Source: Gemmataceae bacterium
GTDB lineage: Bacteria; Planctomycetota; Planctomycetia; Gemmatales; Gemmataceae
Assembly (NCBI GenBank): GCA_009692005.1
Contig: SHZZ01000031.1
Location: 1 to 41,994, forward strand
DNA: 41,994 nucleotides
Direction of reading: 5' to 3'
Shown here piece after piece: positions 24,536 through 33,281 of this stretch (positions are counted from its first letter, which is position 1; every line of letters begins with the position of its first letter). The position numbers were made by a program, and so were the translations under genes. Below the pieces are notes generated by a model. That model made no database searches, had not been told where the DNA came from, and saw only the letters and a list, made by a program, of their open reading frames with translations.

Positions 24536-26305
24536 TTACTCCCAATTTTTACGCAAGCGGGCGATTTCCCCTTCCAGGTTATCGCCTTCGTAAAAGGAGA
24601 TTACTCCACGCACCTTGCTGGTTTTCCCAGGCGGGCAGTCGGGAAGTTTGGGATCGGAATGCACGCAAGGGCAGGGGGCATTTCCCCAGGCCTTCACGCA
24701 GTGATCCCAACCGGTGATTATCCACTTTTTCCCGGAAGCATCCTTGCAGGCGGAAAAGGGAGGCAGAAACACTTTGTTCGCATTGGTTCGTTCCGCAAAT
24801 CCTTTCAACTCCTTTAACATCACGCACATTTGCACCCGCATTCCCGTTAGCGTTTCCTGGGAATCATTCTGAATGGAAAACTCCATGGTCACCTGGCGAT
24901 TGCCGGGCGCCACCCGCGTTAGAAAAGTGACCTGGTTGGGAAAAGTCCTGGCGGATTGCAAAACTCCATCGGGGTTGGTTTTCCATTCCAGCAGAGGCAA
25001 TTCTATCTCGCGCTTTTCCCAGTAAGTGGGAACATGGGTATGCGCCAGGTAAAGCAGTTCTCTTTGTCCCTTCGGTTCAAACCAGATCGCCTCGGGGACA
25101 TCGGCCACCGCGTAGCCACCCTCCTTCCAAGGGGCAAAAACACTGATTTTGGATTCCCGTTGCGGCCTGATGGCGCCATCGAGAAACCCAATTCGCGGAT
25201 GCCTGCCACCGGGGTAGGGAAGGACTTGAATTGGATTTTTCTCGCCATGGGGCGCTGGGCGATTATTGGGAATGCGAAACTGAGCCCGCCCGGCTTCAAT
25301 CTCTAAAGCAGTCATATTCAAGGCGGCGGCAGCTTCCGGACTCGTGAATCCATGCACCGCAGTATTCTTCAACCAATACTCAAATTCAACATCATCTTTG
25401 GGCCTTCGCCCCTCGGTCCGGTTCAAACCCTTCTTTTTTTCCAGCATCAGTTTGCGGTCTTCAATCACGCCCCAGGAGTTGTTTGGAGCGACTGATGGAC
25501 CGACATATTTACCCAGGTCGCGCAGTGCAATCACCCGGAATTTTTTTGTCACCAGGTATTCCATGTATTCCTCAAAACTCTCGCTCGAGGTGTTGACCCA
25601 GGCATGGGCGGTATCGGGAACGCCATGAAACTGCAGGACGGCAATTTTGCCCTTCTGTGCCTGGGAAACGGCCTTGATGAAATCCTTCATCCCCCAGGCG
25701 GGCCGGGCATCGCCGGTGGTGGGAATCAGCAGTGGGTGATCCAACCCGGGCTGGTAAGGGAAGCCGCCCCCTTCCTTATAAGGGACCTCAGGGCTGCCTC
25801 CCCTGCGGGCGAAACGAAAGCCCAGGTCCTTCAACACCGGCAAGGCTTCTTTCAGAATGGCGTTGCCTGGGTAAGCAAAACTCACCGGTTCCGGGATGCC
25901 ATATTCTTTGCACCTGGCATTAATCCCGCGCACTTGTGCCGGCAGGTCCACCAAGGTTTTAGCATTGACCCCGAGGTGATCCCGGGTGTGGTTGCCAATC
26001 TCGAAGCCCTCTTTATGCAACTGGGCAATTTCAGCCCAGCTCATGTAATCTTTGCGGTTGCTGGGAAAGTCGAACCCTTCGGTAATGAAAAAGGTGGCGT
26101 TGAAACCGTACTTTTTCAAAAGTGGCCGTGCCACGGTGAAATGCGATTTGCAAGAATCGTCAAAAGTGAGCACCACAAGTTTGTCGGGAATCGGTTCCAG
26201 GGCCGTAGCCTGGCAAACCAAATGAAAGCACCCCACGGAGAACAGAAACAGGGAGGTGAGGCGCACCATCCGCCATCGGCTTCTTTGAAACAGGGAAACT
26301 TCCAT
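24536..26305 (-). CDS. Secreted polysaccharide deacetylase with unknown C-terminal region
   Basis: The 589-residue product has a NodB-type deacetylase domain at about residues 40-270: VVLTFDDSCKSHF with the catalytic Asp pair (49-50), FEIGNHTRDHLG with the two metal His (106, 110), VSFAYPGN and VLQFHGVPD. These enzymes remove N- or O-acetyl groups from glycans. The start is uncertain: ATG 26305 or ATG 26269 both leave a signal peptide (MVRLTSLFLFSVGCFHLVCQA). Residues 310-589 are not recognised; they look beta-rich and end with a Cys cluster (APCPCVHSDPKLPDC) and GVISFYEGDN. It is 48 bases upstream of the GH2 fusion gene, so the two probably act on the same polymer. Confidence 0.85.
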   Translation of the reverse strand: MEVSLFQRSRWRMVRLTSLFLFSVGCFHLVCQATALEPIPDKLVVLTFDDSCKSHFTVARPLLKKYGFNATFFITEGFDFPSNRKDYMSWAEIAQLHKEGFEIGNHTRDHLGVNAKTLVDLPAQVRGINARCKEYGIPEPVSFAYPGNAILKEALPVLKDLGFRFARRGGSPEVPYKEGGGFPYQPGLDHPLLIPTTGDARPAWGMKDFIKAVSQAQKGKIAVLQFHGVPDTAHAWVNTSSESFEEYMEYLVTKKFRVIALRDLGKYVGPSVAPNNSWGVIEDRKLMLEKKKGLNRTEGRRPKDDVEFEYWLKNTAVHGFTSPEAAAALNMTALEIEAGRAQFRIPNNRPAPHGEKNPIQVLPYPGGRHPRIGFLDGAIRPQRESKISVFAPWKEGGYAVADVPEAIWFEPKGQRELLYLAHTHVPTYWEKREIELPLLEWKTNPDGVLQSARTFPNQVTFLTRVAPGNRQVTMEFSIQNDSQETLTGMRVQMCVMLKELKGFAERTNANKVFLPPFSACKDASGKKWIITGWDHCVKAWGNAPCPCVHSDPKLPDCPPGKTSKVRGVISFYEGDNLEGEIARLRKNWE

Positions 26306-26515
26306 GATAGTGTCAACCAATTTGAAATGTTTGTCCTCTGTACACAGAAGGATAGCGGATTTTCACCGAGGCTGCCCCACAATTCAGGAAGGGGCAAAGG
26401 CCGCTCAGGCGTAAAGGGGCGCGACAGGTTTCCTCCATCGACTGGTTGCGGCCTCACCTTTTCTGGGTTAATCTGTAGGTGTTCCCCCTGCCGTTTTCAC
26501 CAACTAGGCTGACGC

Positions 26516-29215
26516 ATGGCCGGCTTCACAACTACCATTGAACTACTCCTGTGCCTGGCCTTGCCTTTTCAACCGAGCGCCGACCTCGACTTTTTCGAGA
26601 AGAAAATTCGGCCCGTACTGGCCGATCATTGTTACAAATGCCATTCGGAAAAAAGCCAACCAGCCAAGGGGGGGTTAAAACTCGACACCCGCGCCGGTGT
26701 TTTAAAAGGTGGCGCCACCGGTCCAGCCATTCACCCTGGAAAACCCGAAGCTAGCCTTCTGCTCAAGGCCATTCGCCATGACTCCTCGGTTGAAGCCATG
26801 CCGCCAGGTAAACCTCAGCTTTCCCAAGAGGTGATCGCGGACTTCACTCGCTGGATCACTCGCGGAGCGCATGACCCGCGCGTCAGCGCTGCGACAAATG
26901 ACAAGACCAACACCTCTAAACATTGGGCCTTTCAACCGCTGAAGAAGCCGCCCGTGCCTGCGGGGGGCTATGCCCATGAAATCGACCGCTTTTTGCACAA
27001 AAAACTGCAAGAGGCGGGATTGAGTTTTTCAAAATTGGCCGACAAGCGCGCCTTGATCCGCAGGGCCACTTTCGACTTGCACGGCCTTCCTCCCACGCCA
27101 GAAGAAGTGGTGGCGTTTGAGAAAGACAATTCTCCCCTGGCCTATGCCCGAGTGGTAGAACGGCTGCTGGATTCGCCGCGCTATGGCGAACGCTGGGCCA
27201 GGCACTGGCTCGATATTGCCCGTTACGCCGACAACAAAGGCTATGTCTTTTTCGAGGAGCAAAGCTACCCTTGGGCCTTCACTTATCGCGATTATGTCAT
27301 CAACGCCCTTAATACCGACCTGCCCTATAACCGCTTTATTGAACAACAGCTTGCCGCCGATTTGCTGCCTCAAAGCGATGGCAAAACCCTGGCGGCGCTC
27401 GGGTTCCTCACCGTGGGGGGCCACTTCATGAACAACACCCATGACATTCTCGATGATCGCATGGATGTCATCACCCGCGGGTTGATGGGTCTGACCGCCA
27501 CCTGCGCACGCTGCCATGATCACAAGTACGATCCGGTGAGCATGGCGGACTACTACGGCTTGTACGGGGTATTGCGCAGCTCGGCGGAACCGCTGGTGCC
27601 CCCGCTTTATGAAACGCAAGCGGACAATGAGTCGGCACGCAAGATTACGGCGGAAATCGCTGCCAAGGAAAAAACGCTCCGCGATTTCGTCGTGGGCAAG
27701 CACCGTGACTTGGTTGAGGGTGGCAGAAAGCGCGCGGGGGAATACCTGTTGGCCGCCCACAAGACCAGGAATAAACCCGCTGACGATGACTTCATGCTCT
27801 TGTCCGACCCGGGCGACTTGAACCCCAGCATGACCACGCGCTGGCGAGTTTTCCTCGAGGAAACGAAGAAGAACGCCAGCCCCGCCTGGCAGCTCTGGCA
27901 TGCGTTGGCTGTATTTCCCGAGGACCAGTTTTCTCAAAAGGCGGGGCCGCTTCTTGAGGAATTTCGTGAAAAAAAGCAGGGCAATCCCGTGATCCTGGCG
28001 GCATTTTCCCAAACGCCAAAATCCATGGAAGAGACGGCGCGGGTTTATGGAAAAATCCTGGCCGCGGTAGACCAGCAATGGCGCGAGGCTTGCCAAAAGG
28101 GAAAACCCGCGGTGCTGGAAAACCCGCACGAGGAGGAATTGCGCGCCGCACTGTACGGCGCCAAGGCCCCGCCCGATGCCTCGGTTGAACTCGACTGGGG
28201 GTTTCTCTCCCTCTTCCCCGAGCGGGCCACGCAAGAGCAGTACAAAAAACTTCTCAAAGAACTGGAAACCGCGAGTATGAAAGGCCCAGCCAGGGCCATG
28301 GTCCTCAACGATTTGCCCGCGCCCTATGAACCCCGGGTATTTCTTCGCGGCAACCCGAGCCACCTGGGGATGCCCGTTTCCCGGCGGCTCCCCGTCATTG
28401 CCAACCCCAAAGCCAACCCCTTGGGGAAAGGCAGCGGCAGGCTCGAACTCGCGCGCCAAATTGCCTCCCCCGATAATCCGCTTACCGCCAGGACCATTGT
28501 CAACCGCGTTTGGCTGCACCATTTCGGCAGGGGAATCACCGCCACCCCCGATGACCTGGGCACGCGGGGCGATCCACCTTCCCACCCGGAACTCCTCGAT
28601 TATCTCGCCTCGGAATTCATGGCGCACGGCTGGTCTCTCAAATTGCTGCACCGCAGGATCATGACCTCCATCGCCTATCAACAGCAAAGCATCATGCGCA
28701 AGGAAGGATTGGAAAAAGACCCGGAGAACAAACTCCTTTGGCGGATGAACTCCCGCAGGCTGGAGTTTGAAGCGCTGCACGATTCCCTGCTGGCGGTTTC
28801 GGGTTCCTTGGATGCGCGGCTGGGCGGCCCCGCCAGTGGGTTGTTTTCCAATCGCAGGACCATCTACGCCATGGTCAACCGGCTGGAGTTTCCCAACCTG
28901 CTCACAACCTTTGATGTGCCCCACCCCGCCGCCCCGGCTGGACTGAGAAACACCACCACCGTGCCGCCCCAAGCTCTGTTTTTGCTCAATGATCCCTGGG
29001 TAAAAAAAATGGCGCAACAACTGGCGTCCCATGCCAGGGTCAAAGCAGCGCCCAAGACCGAGGAGCAAGTGGAGGCGCTTTTTTCCCTGGTGTTGCAGCG
29101 AAAGCCCGGGGCCGAGGAATTGAAAAAAGCCCTGACTCTTCTTGGGGAAAAACCCCAGATTGTTGATCTGGCACATGCCTTGTTTCTCACCAACGAGTTC
29201 ATGTTCATTGAATGA
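26516..29215 (+). CDS. DUF1549/DUF1553 protein with N-terminal cytochrome c-like (PSCyt1) domain
   Basis: The 899-residue product has a hydrophobic N-terminus (signal-like), then a planctomycete cytochrome C domain with CYKCH (Cys39, Cys42, His43) and KGGLKLDTRAGVLKGG, which is typical of PSCyt1. DUF1549 covers about residues 145-350 (IDRFLHKKLQEAGL, RRATFDLHGLPPTPEEV, RYGERWARHWLDIARYAD) and DUF1553 about residues 640-890 (NRVWLHHFGRGI, PSHPELLDYLASEF). The architecture is characteristic of Planctomycetes, where it is nearly always followed by a DUF1501 gene, as here six bases downstream. The biochemical role is not established; extracytoplasmic redox or catabolism is usually assumed. No strong ribosome binding site is seen before the ATG. 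Confidence 0.92.
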   Translation: MAGFTTTIELLLCLALPFQPSADLDFFEKKIRPVLADHCYKCHSEKSQPAKGGLKLDTRAGVLKGGATGPAIHPGKPEASLLLKAIRHDSSVEAMPPGKPQLSQEVIADFTRWITRGAHDPRVSAATNDKTNTSKHWAFQPLKKPPVPAGGYAHEIDRFLHKKLQEAGLSFSKLADKRALIRRATFDLHGLPPTPEEVVAFEKDNSPLAYARVVERLLDSPRYGERWARHWLDIARYADNKGYVFFEEQSYPWAFTYRDYVINALNTDLPYNRFIEQQLAADLLPQSDGKTLAALGFLTVGGHFMNNTHDILDDRMDVITRGLMGLTATCARCHDHKYDPVSMADYYGLYGVLRSSAEPLVPPLYETQADNESARKITAEIAAKEKTLRDFVVGKHRDLVEGGRKRAGEYLLAAHKTRNKPADDDFMLLSDPGDLNPSMTTRWRVFLEETKKNASPAWQLWHALAVFPEDQFSQKAGPLLEEFREKKQGNPVILAAFSQTPKSMEETARVYGKILAAVDQQWREACQKGKPAVLENPHEEELRAALYGAKAPPDASVELDWGFLSLFPERATQEQYKKLLKELETASMKGPARAMVLNDLPAPYEPRVFLRGNPSHLGMPVSRRLPVIANPKANPLGKGSGRLELARQIASPDNPLTARTIVNRVWLHHFGRGITATPDDLGTRGDPPSHPELLDYLASEFMAHGWSLKLLHRRIMTSIAYQQQSIMRKEGLEKDPENKLLWRMNSRRLEFEALHDSLLAVSGSLDARLGGPASGLFSNRRTIYAMVNRLEFPNLLTTFDVPHPAAPAGLRNTTTVPPQALFLLNDPWVKKMAQQLASHARVKAAPKTEEQVEALFSLVLQRKPGAEELKKALTLLGEKPQIVDLAHALFLTNEFMFIE

Positions 29216-29221
29216 GAGAAA

Positions 29222-30616
29222 GTGAGGGGTCTTTTGTTTAACCGCCGGGAAATGTTGCGACGAAGCGGCACGGGATTTGGCATGCTCGCCCTTGCGGGTC
29301 TGCTCAACGAAGAGGCAAAAGGTTCGTATATTGCTGACCCTCTTGAACCCAAGGCGCCCCACTTCACCCCCAAGGCCAAACGCGTAGTCCACCTGTTCAT
29401 GAACGGCGGGCCCTCGCAAGTCGATACCTTCGACCCCAAGCCCGCGCTCGACAAATTCCATGGCAAGGCAATTCCCGAGGGCAACCTGCGAACCGAGCGC
29501 AAGACCGGCGCACCGATGCGCTCGCCGTTCACTTTCAAAAAACACGGCCAGTCAGGTATCGAGGTCAGCTCACTGTTTGAACTGACCGCCAGGCACATCG
29601 ACGACATGGCCATCATCCGTTCCATGCACGCCGATGTGCCCAACCACGAGCCTTCCCTTTTGTTGATGAACTGCGGGGAAGGTCGGCAGCCGCGGCCGAG
29701 TTTCGGCTCGTGGGTGACCTACGGCCTGGGCTGCGAAAACCGCGACCTGCCGGGGTTCATCGTTCTCTGTCCGGGCGGGTTCCCTATCGTCACCACGCAA
29801 AACTGGCGCTCCGCTTTTTTGCCAGGCATTTTCCAGGGAACTTACCTCGACACCAAGGACATGGCGCCGGATAAACTGTTGCCCAACCTGCCTCCCCGGG
29901 GCGCTTCGCTCGCGCCGCAACGCAGGCAGCTCGACTTCGCGCAAGAACTCAACCAGACCCACTTGGCCCGTGCCGGCGGCGACCCCAGATTGGAAGCGCG
30001 CATCCGCTCTTTTGAACTGGCCTTCCGCATGCAGACCGAGGCCCAGGAGGTTTTCGATCTTTCTCAAGAGAGCCTTAAAACCCGGGAAGCTTATGGCGAC
30101 ACCGTTCATGGCAGGCAATTGCTTCTTACCCGAAGACTGCTGGAAAAGGGGGTGCGGTTCGTGCAGGTCTGGAGTGGCGCCGGTCAGCCCTGGGATAATC
30201 ATGATGGACTGGAAGCAAATCACCGCAAACTGGCCGCCGAGTGGGACCGCCCCATCTCGGCCTTCCTTTACGATTTGAAACAGCGGGGGCTTTTCGACAG
30301 CACCCTGGTGCAGTGGGGCGGTGAATTTGGCCGTACTCCGGTGGCCGAGTTCCCCGCTCTAAACGGCCGCGACCACAACCACTACGGCTTCACCTGCTGG
30401 CTGGCTGGCGGCGGGGTGAAAGGCGGCGTTGTCCATGGCGCCACCGACGAGTTCGGCTTCCAGGCCGTGGAAAATCGCGTTCATGTCCACGACTTGCATG
30501 CCACCATGCTGCATTTACTCGGCTTCGACCACACGAAACTCACATACCGCCATGCCGGCCGCGACTTCCGCCTTACGGATGTGCATGGGAAAGTCGTTCA
30601 AGGACTCCTGGCGTAA
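29222..30616 (+). CDS. DUF1501 protein with twin-arginine-like signal
   Basis: The 464-residue product starts at GTG 29222 after GAGAG; this start preserves the family N-terminus NRREMLRRSGTGFGMLALAGLL, a twin-arginine-type signal. DUF1501 phrases are clear: VVHLFMNGGPSQVDTFDPK, FGSWVTYGLG, GQPWDNHDG, VQWGGEFGRTP, GRDHNHYGFTCWLAGGG and HDLHATMLHLLG. The family has an alkaline-phosphatase/sulfatase-like fold, with conserved Asp and His suggestive of metal binding, but its activity is not assigned. The six-base gap to the preceding gene indicates one transcript and probable translational coupling. Confidence 0.92.
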   Translation: MRGLLFNRREMLRRSGTGFGMLALAGLLNEEAKGSYIADPLEPKAPHFTPKAKRVVHLFMNGGPSQVDTFDPKPALDKFHGKAIPEGNLRTERKTGAPMRSPFTFKKHGQSGIEVSSLFELTARHIDDMAIIRSMHADVPNHEPSLLLMNCGEGRQPRPSFGSWVTYGLGCENRDLPGFIVLCPGGFPIVTTQNWRSAFLPGIFQGTYLDTKDMAPDKLLPNLPPRGASLAPQRRQLDFAQELNQTHLARAGGDPRLEARIRSFELAFRMQTEAQEVFDLSQESLKTREAYGDTVHGRQLLLTRRLLEKGVRFVQVWSGAGQPWDNHDGLEANHRKLAAEWDRPISAFLYDLKQRGLFDSTLVQWGGEFGRTPVAEFPALNGRDHNHYGFTCWLAGGGVKGGVVHGATDEFGFQAVENRVHVHDLHATMLHLLGFDHTKLTYRHAGRDFRLTDVHGKVVQGLLA

Positions 30617-30688
30617 GTGAACTTTGGTGTAATCTCCTACCACTTTTTTCCACACCCTGTTTAGATGCCGTGTGGTTTAAAGAAGGTC

Positions 30689-30756
30689 TCCCTGGGAGCG
30701 CCAGGCTCCAGCCCGGCAGATTGATTTGCCGCGCTGGAGCGCGGCGATCCCAGGGA
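30689..30756. repeat. Long imperfect inverted repeat (REP-like) in the intergenic region
   Basis: Three nested paired segments make a 68-base hairpin: TCCCTGGGA (30689-30697) with TCCCAGGGA (30748-30756), GCTCCAGC (30705-30712) with GCTGGAGC (30733-30740), and CGGCA (30714-30718) with TGCCG (30727-30731). A smaller dyad precedes it, CCACAC (30650-30655) with GTGTGG (30670-30675). The element sits between two co-directional genes in a 222-base gap. Its composition is like the dispersed palindromic repeats common in GC-rich genomes. It has no T-run and no protein-coding content. Confidence 0.55.
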
Positions 30757-30838
30757 AGAACAAATCACGCTCCGGGCTCTGTTCCTGGTCAACAGCGTCT
30801 GGTACGCTTGGACCGTTCATGAAACAGGAGCAATGAAA

Positions 30839-32278
30839 ATGAAGAGTACTATCCGGCTGGTTTGGATATTAATTGTTGTGGCCATGCTTCCCGCAAGTTC
30901 ACGGGCGCAGGAAGGGGAAAAGAAAGGTGAAAAGGGTTTTCGAGCGGGAGCTGCCGCCAGCAACATCACGCCGCGGCTCGGCCGCAAGATCGTCGGCAAC
31001 TTCACCCAGCCGCCAGCCACCCATGTTCACGATGAACTGCAAGTCCGCTGCCTGGTTCTCGATGACGGGGCCACCCGGCTGGCTTTCGCCATTTGCGACA
31101 GCGTCGGCATCGACCGGTCTGTCTTTGACGCAGCCAAGCGCCTGGTGCAAAGCGAAACCGGCATCCCCATCGACAACCAGTTAATGGCCGCCACCCACAC
31201 CCATTCGGGCGTGTCGTGGAATGGCAAGGACGACGGCGATCCGGAGTACGCGGGATTTTTGTCCCGGCGGATAGCTGACGGCATCCGCAGAGCCATTAAT
31301 AACCTTGAGCCGGCGGAGCTCGCCATCGGCCGCGCCGAGGAGGCCGGGCAAGTCTTTAACCGGCGTTGGTTTCTCACTCCGGAAACCAAACTGCTCAGCC
31401 CCTTTGGGGAAATCGACAAGGTCAAAATGAACCCGGGGGTGGGCAACCAGGCTTTGCTGAAACCCGCCGGGCCCACCGACCCGGAGATTTCCTTCCTCGC
31501 GTTTCGCGCCCTCGATGGGCGGCACCTTGCACTACTGGCCAACTACTCACTGCACTATGTCGGCGGAGTGCCCACAGGGGAGATCTCCGCGGATTATTTC
31601 GCCGTCTTCGCCAACTTGATGGAGGAAAAGCTGAACGCCAAGGATAAGGCCCGGCCTTTTGTTGGCATCATGACCAACGGCACCAGTGGCGATGTTAATA
31701 ACATCAACTTCCGCCAGGCTGGCCCGCGGGTGAAACCGTATGAGAAAATGAACCAGGTCGCCACCCTTGTCGCCGACCGGGTTTATTCTGCCCTGCAAAA
31801 AGCCTCTTTCAAAAGCAACATCAAGCTTGGCGCTCAGTGGAAGGAGATCATCCTGCAAGCCCGGCAGCCCGATGCGGAGCGGGTGCAATGGGCGAAAAGG
31901 ACCCTTGCCAAGCCGGACGACGCGCCGAAGGACCATCCTTTGGAACGCTTCTATGCCCAGCGAGCTTTGAATTTACACGATGGTCCCAGCCAGGCAGCCA
32001 TTGCCTTGCAGGCTTTTCGTATTGGCGAAGTGGGCATCACCGCCATTCCTTTTGAAGTCTTCGCAGAGATCGGGTTGGAACTGAAGAAGCAAAGCCCCAT
32101 TCAGCCCTGTTTCAATATCTCGCTGGCCAACGGTTCAGGCGGCTACCTCCCCACCCCCAGCCAGCATGAATTGGGAGGTTATGAAACTTGGATGGGAACC
32201 AACAAGGTGGAGAAGGAAGCGTCGGTGAAAATTACCAACACCCTTCTTGACCTGTTGAACCGGTTGAACTCCAAATGA
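30839..32278 (+). CDS. Neutral/alkaline non-lysosomal ceramidase-like hydrolase, paralog 2
   Basis: The 479-residue product has signal MKSTIRLVWILIVVAMLPASSRAQ. ATG 30839 is preferred to ATG 30833 because CAGGAG then lies at normal spacing. The domain is the same as in the 4537-5952 gene: FRAGAAASNITP, RCLVLDDG, LAFAICDS, AATHTHSG (His120, His122, probable zinc site), NRRWFLTP, DKVKMNPG, ANYSLHYVGG, TNGTSGDVNN and GYLPTP. The two are clearly paralogs but not recent duplicates. It is predicted to be extracytoplasmic. The substrate is unknown; the name reflects the fold family. It converges with the ThuA-like gene, stops eight bases apart. Confidence 0.82.
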   Translation: MKSTIRLVWILIVVAMLPASSRAQEGEKKGEKGFRAGAAASNITPRLGRKIVGNFTQPPATHVHDELQVRCLVLDDGATRLAFAICDSVGIDRSVFDAAKRLVQSETGIPIDNQLMAATHTHSGVSWNGKDDGDPEYAGFLSRRIADGIRRAINNLEPAELAIGRAEEAGQVFNRRWFLTPETKLLSPFGEIDKVKMNPGVGNQALLKPAGPTDPEISFLAFRALDGRHLALLANYSLHYVGGVPTGEISADYFAVFANLMEEKLNAKDKARPFVGIMTNGTSGDVNNINFRQAGPRVKPYEKMNQVATLVADRVYSALQKASFKSNIKLGAQWKEIILQARQPDAERVQWAKRTLAKPDDAPKDHPLERFYAQRALNLHDGPSQAAIALQAFRIGEVGITAIPFEVFAEIGLELKKQSPIQPCFNISLANGSGGYLPTPSQHELGGYETWMGTNKVEKEASVKITNTLLDLLNRLNSK

Positions 32279-32286
32279 TCGTGAGC

Positions 32287-33147
32287 TTATTTTTTCTTGG
32301 GAGCGGGTAGGTTTTCGAGGTTTTTCTTGAGCAGCGCCGGGTCGAGCTTGCAAGGCGCGCCCCCTTCGGGAATCTCCAGCCCCGCCGACCACAAGATGCC
32401 ATTCACCACCAGTTGCCTGAGGCCATCTTTGCCCCAGTTGGAATGGATATGCCCGCCGGTGTAGGTGAAGGCGCGCCGTCCTTGGGAATTCTCAAAGGCC
32501 CAGCCGACGGTCTCCGGTTTGCCGCTGTTCTTTTTGGCCGAAGGGGTGCTGCGCATTTTCTCGGGCGGGTTGACCCGCACCAGTGGAGTCACACCTTTTC
32601 CCAAAAGGTTGAGGTGAAAGAGCCAGCCCTCGTCCACTTCGTAGGGAGTCACGCCGCGGGTGACCGGGTGTTTGCCGAAGTCGTCCACTTTGCTGACCCA
32701 GTGACCCCGGCAGGACAGGCCTTTTTCCCAAACGCCGCCCGCCCATTCCAGGGGAAGCGATTTGCGATCCAGTGGATAGTCGATGCAGTTGTGCAGGTGA
32801 ACTATGCCGGCGCCGGCCTCTACCGCAGCCTGAAGCGATTTCAGTTTCTTGGGATCGAGGTGGGGTTGCTGCCCGCTGCCGGTGAGAAAGAAGACAATTG
32901 CCCGGGCATTGGTAAAGGTTTTGTCATCCCAATTGTTGCGGACCACGAGAGTTTCAACGCCGTAGGTTTGCTTGAGCATCTCGGCGAAGAGAGAGCAGCC
33001 AGCGAAGTACTCGTGTTCTCCCAATTTGTTATCACCCTTGCCGGCGACGAGGACAATACGGGCGGCCTTTGAGGCGGGTTCTGGCGGGAAGGAAAAAAGC
33101 CATGGGGAAAACAGCCCAGCCAGTGCGAGCAACGCGAGAGATCTCAT
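32287..33147 (-). CDS. ThuA-like domain protein, exported
   Basis: The 286-residue product starts at ATG 33147 (TGGAG upstream) with signal MRSLALLALAGLFSPWLFSF. The ThuA-like, glutamine-amidotransferase-type flavodoxin fold is seen in IVLVAGKGDNKLGEHEYFAG, ARAIVFFLTGSGQQ, AGIVHLHNCIDYP, HPVTRGVTPYEVDEGW and AFTYTGGHIHSNW. ThuA proteins take part in trehalose and related disaccharide use, where ThuA and ThuB convert sugars by way of 3-keto forms. A second, divergent ThuA-like protein is encoded at 39901. Catalytic assignment is not possible from sequence. Confidence 0.78.
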   Translation of the reverse strand: MRSLALLALAGLFSPWLFSFPPEPASKAARIVLVAGKGDNKLGEHEYFAGCSLFAEMLKQTYGVETLVVRNNWDDKTFTNARAIVFFLTGSGQQPHLDPKKLKSLQAAVEAGAGIVHLHNCIDYPLDRKSLPLEWAGGVWEKGLSCRGHWVSKVDDFGKHPVTRGVTPYEVDEGWLFHLNLLGKGVTPLVRVNPPEKMRSTPSAKKNSGKPETVGWAFENSQGRRAFTYTGGHIHSNWGKDGLRQLVVNGILWSAGLEIPEGGAPCKLDPALLKKNLENLPAPKKK

Positions 33148-33281
33148 TTGCAAACTCCAGAAAGTAAGTTAGTAACCGTTCAAGTTTGATTGCCAGTCAT
33201 CCTGCGGGGCGAAAGAAGAATTGGCAAGGGGAATGTGGCTCGGAGGCGCAGCAATTGGGCTGCCGCGTTTATTCCAGCTCA

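Noticed and set aside
26306-26330. TTGACA on the minus strand as the deacetylase promoter
   Set aside because: No -10-like hexamer lies at suitable spacing, and such a promoter would start transcription after the preferred ATG.
27029-29545. Very long antisense open frame (838 codons) opposite the DUF1549/DUF1553 gene
   Set aside because: It is wholly antisense to a gene with clear domains, matches no family and has no signal or ribosome binding site; long antisense frames are expected in GC-rich DNA with strong codon bias.
30617-30838. CRISPR array or small RNA gene in the intergenic repeat
   Set aside because: There is only one inverted repeat and no regularly spaced direct repeats; no promoter-terminator pair marks an RNA gene.
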